The position numbers and the translations under genes are program-made. Below the pieces are notes generated by a model. The model saw only the letters and a list, made by a program, of their open reading frames with translations. It was not told the DNA's origin and searched no databases. A stretch of DNA of 5,189 bases from Clostridia bacterium (GTDB taxonomy: Bacteria > Bacillota > Clostridia > Christensenellales > Borkfalkiaceae), in assembly GCA_017620875.1 (NCBI GenBank), contig JAGAUH010000256.1, positions 1 through 5,189 on the forward strand, given 5' to 3'. Below, piece after piece: positions 1 through 5,189 of the stretch; position 1 is the stretch's first letter; each line of letters starts with the position of its first letter.

Positions 1-459
1 ACCACTAGCAGAAGATGCGCTAGAAATATAAATTCTTATTTTTTCTGCTTTTACGTTATTCAAATTAAACTTTAAGTAGTCGTCGTATTGGTTTGTAGAC
101 GGCGATACTAAATGAGTCATAATACTTGCGTTATCTGAGCAAGTTATAGCATCTGTCCAAGCGCCGTTATAATAGGTTTGAATTAATAAGTTAGCGCCTA
201 CTCCGTTTGCTAAAACTTCGCCCGTTTTATCGTATAAGAAAAATTTAATATTATCTAGTTTGTAAATTCCACCCAAGTCGATAGTAGCATCCATCATAGC
301 GCTAGCGCTCATTACGGTAGAAAATCTACCAACTGCGTTGTCGGCATTTTTAATACCATCGGTTAAGCCTTCGTATCCGCTACCTTTCCACCAAGTTGCC
401 GTAAGTACGTTTTCTAACGCTTCTTGCGTAGGAGTAAACGTTTTTCCACTTAAAATGTT
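1..459 (-). repeat. Discoidin/CBM32-like module, repeat 3 (residues 1471-1623), cut by window edge
   Basis: Begins NILSGKTFTPT, followed by YEGLTDG, GRFSTV, MDATIDLGGIYKLDNIKFFLY, WTDAITC and KAEKIRIYIS, then stops at base 1 with SSASSASG, just before the expected TFYEVEC end. A small insert (TWWKGSG before YEG) distinguishes it. It starts 162 residues after repeat 2. More modules may follow outside the window. Confidence 0.75.
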
Positions 460-3400
460 TTGGATAGCGCCAATATTTGTTTCTTGTACGCTCATACCCG
501 AACACTCGAACTCGTAGAAAGTTATCCATCCGCTAGAAGTACAACTAGGGATATATACCCTAACTTGTTGCGCTTTAACGTAATTTAAGTCGAAACATAA
601 ATAGTCGTAAACAGCGTTAGGATTATCCACAACGTAGTTGCTAAAATCTGCATTTGCAACTTCTTTTACGGTTGTCCAAGTTCCGTTGTAATTTACTTGT
701 ATTTGTATAGAAGAACCTGCTTTAGTTAAATCGTCTTTATATAGATGTATCTTTAATTTAGATAGCATATATGCACCGTTAAGCGTTATCGTACCATCTA
801 ACAATCCGTTTTGTTTACTTGAAAATCTTCCGCTACTTTCTTGATATAAAATTCCATCTGTTAAAGTAGGATATCCATAATCGGCAGAGAAAATATTACT
901 TGCGCCTTGCGTAGAAGGAACAAATTTATTTCCACTAAAGATATTTTCTTCATATTCGCCAACGGTTTGGTTAAGAACGCCGGCACACTCTACTTCGTAG
1001 AAAGTGATTGCCTTATTGCTTGCATACGTACCAGAAATATAAATTCTTATTTTTTCTGCTTTTGCACCACCTAAGTTAAACGATAACCAAGCCACGTCTC
1101 CATCGCCATTTACTCTATAATTTGCTAGTTCCGCATTAGATACGCAGTTTATAATGGTAGTCCAAACGCCTGCCGATAAGGTTTGTATTTTTAAATCCTT
1201 ACCTACGTTTACGTAATCGCCTTTATAATCGTAAATCCTTAATTCGCTAAGTATATAACTTGCTTGTAAATCTACGGTAGCATCAAAAATACCCGTTCCT
1301 AATTTAGAAGAATATCTTCCTTGAGACTCTTTAAAGTTTACACCGTCGGTTAAATTTTCGTAACCGAAAGCAGAAGAATATACTTGCTCTAACGCATTTG
1401 CCGTAGGAACAAATTGTTTACCCTTTAAAATATTGTTTACGTCGTATTTAGAAGCAATATACCACATATTAGAAGACTTGCCATCTAAATAAGAAACCAC
1501 AGTTACTGCATATTTGCTAGAAACCGTATATTCGCCACCTATAATAGTAGGATAAATACTTTCGGCAACCACTTCGTACTCAGAAGCGCCGTCTTTTAAT
1601 TCCCACAATACGTATTTAGCCGCGTTTTCGGCTTCTACTACGACTTGCATACAACCGTTAGATAAAACACTCCAAGAAATATTAGAAATTGTAGCGTCTG
1701 TTTCTATTGGGTTAAAATATGCTAAAGTTCTTGCACTTTCTCTACCACCTGCATTTACTGCGGTAATAGCAAAAGTAGTTCTTAAATTTGCTTGTTCCGT
1801 TGGAGCGGTATATTTAAAACTATTTCCGCTAACGTTTCCAATTAAAGTATATTTAGGCGCGTTTTCTACTGCAATATAAATATTGTAACTAGTAGCGCCG
1901 CTAACCTTTTCCCAAGCGAAAGAATATTCGCCTAAACCTTGTCTTGTATAATCTAAAGCCGTTACTTTATTAGGTGTTTCTACCTTTTTAAAGCCGATTA
2001 TAACGTAAGTTTCGCCTTGAACGGTATCAAAAGAAATTAAATCTTGTCCGTCTACAACGTAGTTTACGGTTTTACCATTTGCAGTGTAAACCTTTGCCTC
2101 TGTAATAGAAGGATATTTAACTGAAACTTTTCCACCGTTTTTAGAATAAATATTAAAGCTTGTTGCTAAACTATCTTGCCAAGCAGCGCTAACTTCGAAA
2201 TTGCCTCTTGCAACTAGTCCTTTATAAGAACCACTAGTCCAATTTGTAGGCATTGCGGCAAGCGGAGCAATATATCCGTCTTGACTTTGAAGTAACATTT
2301 CGGCAATAGCGGCACTTGTACCACTACTTGCTTCTATTTGGAAAATTTTACCACAAACCATTAGCAAGTTGTTTAAAGTAGCGCCTTTTAAGTTACCTTC
2401 TAACATATCTTGCGCTCTGTCGCCTTGACCTGCCCTTGCAAATAACGCTTGCTTATGCGCCCAAGACCAACCAACCATACTAGCCTCTGACTTGTCGTAG
2501 TTAGACCAATCCTTATAGAATTCTAATCCTTCTAGTCTGCCTTCTAGGGACACAACTGAAGCATCTATCCAAGCCTCGGTATTTCCGTTAATTAAGTTTC
2601 CTGGATATAAACCAACTAATTGAGAAATGTGTCTATGAATTGGATCTCCCATAGAAGCATAATAAGTTTCTTCTCTAAACTCTTTTATTTGTCCGGATAA
2701 ACCAATGTTAATTGGGTCGTATTTATCTATTTGTTCTAAAATAGTTTTAAATATAGTTTTATCTTCTTGTGATAAAACGGCGCTATCTTCTAAATCTATG
2801 CCAAGAGCTTTAGCGCACTCTAATGCGGCATAGTTATTTAAGTATGCTAAACTTTGCGCGTAAGTCGTACCAATAGTATAATACCAAACTCCGTTTACGT
2901 ACATTTCTGGAGAGTCGCTATACTCTACTAAATAAACGCCGTCGTAATTTTTAACGCACTTAGTAACGTATTTTGCCGCTTCTACAAGCATATCGTAAAC
3001 TACTTGTAAAACTTGTGGGTCTTTAGTGTATTGATAATAATCCCAATACAATTGAGTAGTAAAGCCCATGTTTCCACAAGAACGATCCCCGCCAATAAAG
3101 AACGGGTTAGATGCAACGCCAATAGTCCATCCGTTTCCGCCGTCTTTGCCGGCAACGCTTGGGTTATGCGTATTAATTAGGTTAGTTGCATTATTTTGCG
3201 CGGCAGGTAAAAACGCCTTGTTAAAATCTACGTAACTTTCAAAGGTTTCTGCTAGGTTTGTACTAAACGCGTGCCAATAGTTCATTTGGATATTAACGTT
3301 GTTCCAATATCCACTAGACCATGCAGGAATATTATAACAGTTCCAAGCGCCTTGTAAGTTTGCAGGCAATGCACCCGTCCTAGAAGATGCAATAATTAGA

Positions 3401-4869
3401 TATCTACCATATTGTAAAAGTAGAGTTTCCATATAAGTACTTAAATTGCCGTTATTGCATTGCTCTAATAGTTTATCGGTAGTAAGTTCTATTTCCGATT
3501 GTTTACAATTTATATCAACGTTTACTCTACCAAATAAGTTTTGATAATCGGCTAAATGTCTATCTTTTAAATAGGTATAAGCCGCCTCGTAACTCTTGCC
3601 GGAAATACCTTGCGTTATTGCCGTTAAATATCCGCCTACTTTTTTCTTAGCGTCTTCTAAAGTAGTACTTGCAGTAGGTTTATTTTTATTATATTGTCCC
3701 GTTGCAAAAATTTCGCTAGAAAGTTCGTAATCGGTACCAAGGGTTACAACTATATACGCGCTAGTAGCATTACTTACGGTAATAGTTCCGTCAGTTTCAC
3801 CATAAGAGTTTGTACACGTAGTAGCAGATACCGTTCCGCCGTTTGTATAAACGTTGTAATAACCAACGAAATCTACGTCGTAATAACCTAACTTACCGCT
3901 AAGTTCTATTTGTCCAACTCCGTTGTTTACGCTAGATACAACTTGACCTGATTTAGTAAATCCGTCGTTAGGATATTTCATGTATTCTTGCTCAAACGGA
4001 ATAGTAGGTCTTAATACGAAACTTAGTTTACCACTTACACTTGCATCTAACCTTATAACTAACGCTTTATCCGGATAAGAAGTAAAATACTCTCTCGTAT
4101 AGTTAACGCTATTATAAGTATACCTTACACCTGCAACGGCAGTATTTAAGTCTAAATATCTATTGTAATTTGTAACTGCCGAATTGGTGTGGTTAAAATC
4201 TATATAAGTTTCAGAAAAGTTGTTTAATCCACCAATTGCCGGATAAGAAGTACTTGTTCCGTCGTTATAAACGTATTGCCATGGGTTAGAAAGAGTTTTT
4301 TCGGTTATCTGAATTCTTTCTGACTCGGTTCTACCAAATACGTTTGTACCAAAGTATCCGTTTCCAATAGGAAGCGACCAACTTTGCCAGCCAACGTCGT
4401 GTCCTTCCATCATACTAGCCTCTGGCGAACACTCGTTAATAAACGGCGCTTGCTCATCGTAATGTAGTTGCAAAGGAACTTGACTATCTTGTACGATATA
4501 ACTACTTACGTCAGTAGTGTCTTGATCTCCCCCTTGAGTTCCGCTAGAACTACTTGACGAACTAGAACTACTAGAAGAACTAGGCTTTTTACTGCTAGAA
4601 CTACTAGACGAACTAGAAGAACTAGGCTTTGCACTAGAACTACTAGGTTTTACACTAGAAGAACTAGACGAATTAGAAGAACTAGGCTTTGCGCTAGAAC
4701 TGCTAGATTTTATACTAGAAGAACTAGGCTTTTTACTGCTAGAACTACTAGAAGACGTAGGATTTGTACTAACGCGACTATTACTATTTTGCGTAGTACA
4801 TGCTACGGTAGAAAAAGCCATGAGAATACTAAGTAATAATACTAGATACTTGCTTAATAATTTTTTCAT
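1..4869 (-). CDS. Large secreted GH95-family glycoside hydrolase (alpha-L-fucosidase/alpha-L-galactosidase type), lipoprotein-like, 3'-truncated by window
   Basis: A continuous frame of 1,623 codons opens at ATG 4869 and leaves the window at base 1. I chose this start because AAAGGAG lies six bases upstream and a signal peptide follows at once. Order of parts (residues): signal peptide 1-24, Ser-rich linker 38-109, GH95 N-terminal beta domain about 140-400, helical catalytic domain about 401-865, C-terminal beta domain about 866-963, two fibronectin-III-like domains 964-1144, and three discoidin-like repeats from 1145 to beyond 1623. GH95 hallmarks are SLPIGNG (165-171), GRYLI (488-492), NLQGAW (504-509), NVNIQMNYW (524-532), SPE (653-655), DPIHRH (742-747) and FQIE (843-846). 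Known GH95 enzymes hydrolyse terminal alpha-L-fucose or alpha-L-galactose by inversion. Substrate cannot be read here, because the motif normally FQIDGNFG is FQIEASSG. Usual GH95 enzymes are about 750-900 residues, so the rest is linker and accessory modules. GH95 membership is confident; exact activity is not. Confidence 0.93.
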   Translation of the reverse strand, partial: MKKLLSKYLVLLLSILMAFSTVACTTQNSNSRVSTNPTSSSSSSSKKPSSSSIKSSSSSAKPSSSNSSSSSSVKPSSSSAKPSSSSSSSSSSSKKPSSSSSSSSSSSSSGTQGGDQDTTDVSSYIVQDSQVPLQLHYDEQAPFINECSPEASMMEGHDVGWQSWSLPIGNGYFGTNVFGRTESERIQITEKTLSNPWQYVYNDGTSTSYPAIGGLNNFSETYIDFNHTNSAVTNYNRYLDLNTAVAGVRYTYNSVNYTREYFTSYPDKALVIRLDASVSGKLSFVLRPTIPFEQEYMKYPNDGFTKSGQVVSSVNNGVGQIELSGKLGYYDVDFVGYYNVYTNGGTVSATTCTNSYGETDGTITVSNATSAYIVVTLGTDYELSSEIFATGQYNKNKPTASTTLEDAKKKVGGYLTAITQGISGKSYEAAYTYLKDRHLADYQNLFGRVNVDINCKQSEIELTTDKLLEQCNNGNLSTYMETLLLQYGRYLIIASSRTGALPANLQGAWNCYNIPAWSSGYWNNVNIQMNYWHAFSTNLAETFESYVDFNKAFLPAAQNNATNLINTHNPSVAGKDGGNGWTIGVASNPFFIGGDRSCGNMGFTTQLYWDYYQYTKDPQVLQVVYDMLVEAAKYVTKCVKNYDGVYLVEYSDSPEMYVNGVWYYTIGTTYAQSLAYLNNYAALECAKALGIDLEDSAVLSQEDKTIFKTILEQIDKYDPINIGLSGQIKEFREETYYASMGDPIHRHISQLVGLYPGNLINGNTEAWIDASVVSLEGRLEGLEFYKDWSNYDKSEASMVGWSWAHKQALFARAGQGDRAQDMLEGNLKGATLNNLLMVCGKIFQIEASSGTSAAIAEMLLQSQDGYIAPLAAMPTNWTSGSYKGLVARGNFEVSAAWQDSLATSFNIYSKNGGKVSVKYPSITEAKVYTANGKTVNYVVDGQDLISFDTVQGETYVIIGFKKVETPNKVTALDYTRQGLGEYSFAWEKVSGATSYNIYIAVENAPKYTLIGNVSGNSFKYTAPTEQANLRTTFAITAVNAGGRESARTLAYFNPIETDATISNISWSVLSNGCMQVVVEAENAAKYVLWELKDGASEYEVVAESIYPTIIGGEYTVSSKYAVTVVSYLDGKSSNMWYIASKYDVNNILKGKQFVPTANALEQVYSSAFGYENLTDGVNFKESQGRYSSKLGTGIFDATVDLQASYILSELRIYDYKGDYVNVGKDLKIQTLSAGVWTTIINCVSNAELANYRVNGDGDVAWLSFNLGGAKAEKIRIYISGTYASNKAITFYEVECAGVLNQTVGEYEENIFSGNKFVPSTQGASNIFSADYGYPTLTDGILYQESSGRFSSKQNGLLDGTITLNGAYMLSKLKIHLYKDDLTKAGSSIQIQVNYNGTWTTVKEVANADFSNYVVDNPNAVYDYLCFDLNYVKAQQVRVYIPSCTSSGWITFYEFECSGMSVQETNIGAIQNILSGKTFTPTQEALENVLTATWWKGSGYEGLTDGIKNADNAVGRFSTVMSASAMMDATIDLGGIYKLDNIKFFLYDKTGEVLANGVGANLLIQTYYNGAWTDAITCSDNASIMTHLVSPSTNQYDDYLKFNLNNVKAEKIRIYISSASSASG
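22..52 (-). repeat. 31-bp perfect repeat, copy in module 3
   Basis: Identical to 1033-1063 and encodes KAEKIRIYIS with the same codons. The offset of 1,011 bases is exactly 337 codons, so the copies sit at equivalent module positions. Confidence 0.9.
460..945 (-). repeat. Discoidin/CBM32-like module, repeat 2 (residues 1309-1470)
   Basis: Begins NIFSGNKFVPS and repeats the module pattern: YPTLTDG, GRFSSK, LDGTITL, LSKLKIHLY, WTTVKEV, then KAQQVRVYIP and TFYEFEC. It starts 164 residues after the first repeat start. It is the most diverged of the three at the K-x-x-x-(I/V)-R-(I/V)-Y strand. Confidence 0.75.
946..1437 (-). repeat. Discoidin/CBM32-like module, repeat 1 (residues 1145-1308)
   Basis: Begins NNILKGKQFVPT, has YENLTDG, GRYSSK, DATVDL, LSELRIYDY, WTTIINC and ends KAEKIRIYIS...TFYEVEC. 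The order LTDG / beta strand with a DL turn / K-I-R-I-Y / EVE is that of F5/8 type C (discoidin) galactose-binding-like domains, here probably carbohydrate-binding. It shares an exact 31-base DNA segment with repeat 3. Confidence 0.75.
1033..1063 (-). repeat. 31-bp perfect repeat, copy in module 1
   Basis: Same 31 bases as 22-52. Module 2 encodes the corresponding strand as KAQQVRVYIP with different codons, so the sharing is between modules 1 and 3 only. Confidence 0.9.
1438..1710 (-). other. Second FnIII/Ig-like beta domain (residues 1054-1144)
   Basis: Shows ATISNISWSVLSNG, then VVVEAENAAKYVLWEL and YAVTVVSYLDGKSS. The pattern A-x-KY-V-L-W-E-L resembles a FnIII strand, but the family is less clear than for the preceding domain. 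It is likely structural and leads directly into the first discoidin-like repeat. Confidence 0.55.
1711..1980 (-). other. Fibronectin type III-like domain (residues 964-1053)
   Basis: ETPNKVTALDYTRQG opens the domain, followed by FAWEKVSGATSYNIYI, the typical FnIII W..V.GA..Y.IY strand pair, and later FAITAVNAGGRES, the usual last strand with A-V-N-x-x-G-x-S. It probably acts as a spacer between enzyme and binding modules. Confidence 0.8.
1981..2274 (-). other. GH95 C-terminal beta domain (residues about 866-963)
   Basis: Contains GLVARGNFEVSAAWQDS, matching the family's usual G-L-x-A-RG-x-F-x-V-x-x-x-W pattern after the catalytic barrel, then KVSVKYP and a short domain end at GETYVIIGF. This completes the GH95 core, so all following sequence is accessory. 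Confidence 0.75.
2275..3669 (-). other. GH95 (alpha/alpha)6-barrel catalytic domain (residues about 401-865)
   Basis: Motifs in order: RHLADYQNLFGRV (from R437), LQYGRYLIIASSR (R489), LPANLQGAW (501-509), N524-V-N526-IQMNYW, SPE with Glu655, DPIHRHISQLVGLYPG (742-757), GWSWAHKQALFAR, and FQIEASSG with Glu846. By motif and spacing, Asn524, Asn526, Glu655 and Glu846 match Asn421, Asn423, Glu566 (general acid) and Asp766 of Bifidobacterium bifidum AfcA as I recall them; the gaps of 129 and 191 residues compare with 143 and 200 there. The proton donor and water-binding Asn pair are therefore present, while the last acid is Glu instead of Asp. The domain appears complete, and activity is likely. 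Confidence 0.85.
3670..4452 (-). other. GH95 N-terminal beta-sandwich domain (residues about 140-400)
   Basis: The domain starts with W161-QS-W164 and SLPIGNGYFG (165-174), followed by GRTESERIQITEKTL, the recognisable family opening (usually W..ALPLGNG..GA..FG...E...L.E.T). The rest alternates short beta-type stretches with Gly/Asn turns and ends near the helix LEDAKKKVGGYL. In GH95 and related (alpha/alpha)6 enzymes this domain packs on the barrel and supports the active site. Boundaries are estimated from motifs only. Confidence 0.8.
4569..4608 (-). repeat. 40-bp perfect direct repeat, copy A (linker)
   Basis: Identical over 40 bases to 4713-4752; mismatches begin immediately on both sides. 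The offset is 144 bases, exactly 48 codons, so recombination or slippage between copies would change linker length without breaking the frame. Confidence 0.9.
4713..4752 (-). repeat. 40-bp perfect direct repeat, copy B (linker)
   Basis: Second copy of the repeat at 4569-4608, encoding the SSSSSKKPSSSS type of unit near residues 40-52. Identity down to codon choice suggests a recent duplication rather than convergence on Ser-rich sequence alone. Confidence 0.9.
4798..4869 (-). other. Lipoprotein-type signal peptide (residues 1-24)
   Basis: The N-terminus is MKKLLSKY followed by a hydrophobic stretch (residues 9-20) and TVAC with Cys at 24. A two-lysine n-region, a leucine-rich core and a Cys after a small residue fit a type II (lipoprotein) signal peptide. 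Thr at -3 is weaker than the usual Leu/Val, so the lipobox is imperfect. If it is not lipidated, a type I cleavage near Ala23 would release the protein. Either way it directs the enzyme outside the cytoplasm. Confidence 0.75.
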
Positions 4870-5118
4870 GCTAAACTCCTTTATACTTTTATATTCATTT
4901 AAAATGTTTTCGCTATTAGAAATTAGATAATTTAAACCCCATTTAGAGACTTTTAAACTCAATATCATATTAAAATCTGCTAAAACTTTTTGCAAATCTT
5001 TATTGTTAAAGTGTTCGTTTAAAAACTTTTTCGTTGCGAGTTTTTTACATTTGTTAAATAAAATATTTTGTTGTAAGCATACTCTATATATATTTTTTTC
5101 GGCAACTGTATCCAACAA
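4870..5118 (-). CDS. In-frame 83-codon upstream extension (possible N-terminal extension or fused small ORF), TTG start
   Basis: Directly upstream of ATG 4869 the same frame is open for 83 codons to TTG 5118; the next in-frame codon that stops it is TAA at 5158-5160. AGGAG at 5126-5130 sits seven bases before the TTG, and a good extended -10 element lies a normal leader length further up. The predicted peptide begins LDTVAEKNIYRV and ends YKSIKEFS. It is Lys/Leu/Asn-rich, looks soluble and helical, and has no signal peptide or motif I recognise. It has no stop of its own: translation would run straight into the GH95 protein and place the signal peptide internally, as a signal anchor. Options are an alternative long form, a formerly separate small gene whose frame was shifted into the enzyme gene (another frame here reaches a TGA overlapping the ATG), or a stop-free leader. 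I cannot decide; the ATG 4869 start remains preferred for the enzyme. Confidence 0.4.
4876..4882 (-). promoter_or_regulatory. Ribosome binding site for the GH95 gene (AAAGGAG)
   Basis: AAAGGAG on the minus strand lies six bases before ATG 4869, an ideal distance. Together with the signal peptide it decides the start, although the frame is open further upstream. Confidence 0.85.
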
Positions 5119-5125
5119 AATATTA

Positions 5126-5130
5126 CTCCT
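5126..5130 (-). promoter_or_regulatory. Ribosome binding site for the upstream TTG start (AGGAG)
   Basis: AGGAG followed by a seven-base spacer and TTG 5118. Its good spacing is the main sign that the upstream 83 codons are translated. Confidence 0.55.
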
Positions 5131-5156
5131 ATTATAAAAATTATTATTTTTTATTG

Positions 5157-5165
5157 ATTATATCA
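5157..5165 (-). promoter_or_regulatory. Extended -10 promoter element (TGATATAAT), leftward
   Basis: On the minus strand TG-A-TATAAT is a perfect extended -10. No good -35 is seen 16-18 bases upstream (TATATT-like), as is common for extended -10 promoters. Transcription would begin near 5150, about 30 bases before TTG 5118. Confidence 0.6.
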
Positions 5166-5178
5166 TATTTTTATGATA
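5161..5178. promoter_or_regulatory. Perfect inverted repeat TATCATA-TTTT-TATGATA, candidate operator
   Basis: Two 7-base arms with perfect complementarity surround four T's. The leftward -10 overlaps one arm and the rightward -10 overlaps the other, so a bound protein would block both promoters. The size fits a dimeric repressor half-site pair, though the AT-only loop and arms with one C/G each make it low in information. Confidence 0.45.
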
Positions 5179-5189
5179 AAATATATGTA

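Larger units (their letters stand above)
4543..4758 (-). repeat. Ser-rich low-complexity linker with KPS repeats (residues 38-109)
   Basis: About 72 residues are almost entirely Ser, broken by KKPS, IKSS, AKPS, VKPS, AKPS and KKPS units at residues 46, 53, 60, 73, 80 and 94. It is a flexible, positively dotted stalk between the membrane anchor and the enzyme, typical of surface lipoproteins. Ser is coded mostly as TCT-AGT/AGC, so the DNA is a degenerate repeat rich in CTAG (about 19 sites in 216 bases). It contains a perfect 40-base direct repeat (4569-4608 and 4713-4752). Confidence 0.9.
5154..5182 (+). promoter_or_regulatory. Possible divergent promoter, rightward (TTGATT-17-TAAAAT)
   Basis: TTGATT at 5154-5159, a 17-base spacer and TAAAAT at 5177-5182, with TG at 5174-5175 forming an extended -10. 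Any gene it drives starts beyond the window. In AT-rich DNA such matches arise by chance, but the placement face-to-face with the leftward promoter across one palindrome strengthens it. Confidence 0.4.

Noticed and set aside
3694..3891. A 65-codon plus-strand ORF starting with TTG
   Set aside because: It lies wholly antisense to the GH95 beta domain/catalytic boundary, has no ribosome binding site worth noting, and the peptide is Arg/Ser-rich without any motif; it is a shadow of the minus-strand gene.
4543..4758. CRISPR-like or tandem noncoding repeat array
   Set aside because: The repetition is explained by the Ser/Lys-Pro codons of the linker, the units are irregular and the frame stays open.
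1..4869. Possible pseudogene or recoded stop codons, given many TTA/CTA/TCA triplets on the plus strand
   Set aside because: Full translation of the minus frame gave no in-frame stop from 4869 to 1, and all GH95 motifs lie in a single frame.
4884..4895. TATAAA-like -10 just upstream of ATG 4869 as a separate promoter for the enzyme
   Set aside because: It is so close to the ribosome binding site that the transcript would hardly include it, there is no supporting -35, and AT-rich DNA gives many such matches.
5041..5118. A second leftward ORF in the neighbouring frame, open for about 34 codons from near 5117
   Set aside because: It lacks a proper start next to the AGGAG and ends early at a TAA; the frame that starts at TTG 5118 is better supported.
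4870..5189. Riboswitch or structured leader RNA
   Set aside because: No conserved aptamer-like elements or a terminator hairpin with a T-run were seen, and the stretch is an open reading frame.

Overview
The window is dominated by one very large minus-strand gene. An uninterrupted reading frame starts at an ATG at 4869 (AAAGGAG six bases upstream) and runs 1,623 codons to base 1 without a stop, so the 3' end lies outside the window. The product is a multidomain surface glycosidase. In order it has a lipoprotein-type signal peptide, a serine-rich linker of about 72 residues, a complete GH95-type unit (the family of 1,2-alpha-L-fucosidases and alpha-L-galactosidases), two fibronectin-III-like beta domains, and at least three tandem discoidin/CBM32-like modules of about 163 residues. 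The third module is cut by the window edge.

Organism: low GC, TTA/AAA/CAA-rich codon use, strong AGGAG-type ribosome binding sites, a Lys-Lys signal peptide with a lipobox-like Cys and no outer-membrane features point to an AT-rich Bacillota or related gut-type bacterium. Tryptophan is encoded by TGG and no in-frame TGA was seen, so nothing suggests a recoded genetic code. The taxon is inferred only from composition and protein architecture.

Upstream region (4870-5189): this is not simply an untranslated leader. The same frame stays open for 83 more codons back to a TTG at 5118, which has its own AGGAG at 5126-5130. Just upstream is an extended -10 element (TG-A-TATAAT, minus strand, 5157-5165). 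A perfect 7-4-7 inverted repeat (5161-5178) overlaps this promoter and also a plausible promoter facing the other way. This looks like a shared operator between divergent transcription units, with the rightward gene beyond the window.

Working model (inference): the enzyme is secreted and anchored at the cell surface, the Ser-rich stalk holds it away from the membrane, the GH95 unit removes alpha-L-fucose or alpha-L-galactose from host or plant glycans, and the C-terminal modules bind carbohydrate. The main oddities are the in-frame upstream extension, the divergent promoter/operator, a substituted GH95 active-site motif (Glu where Asp is usual), and recently homogenised DNA repeats in the linker and binding modules.
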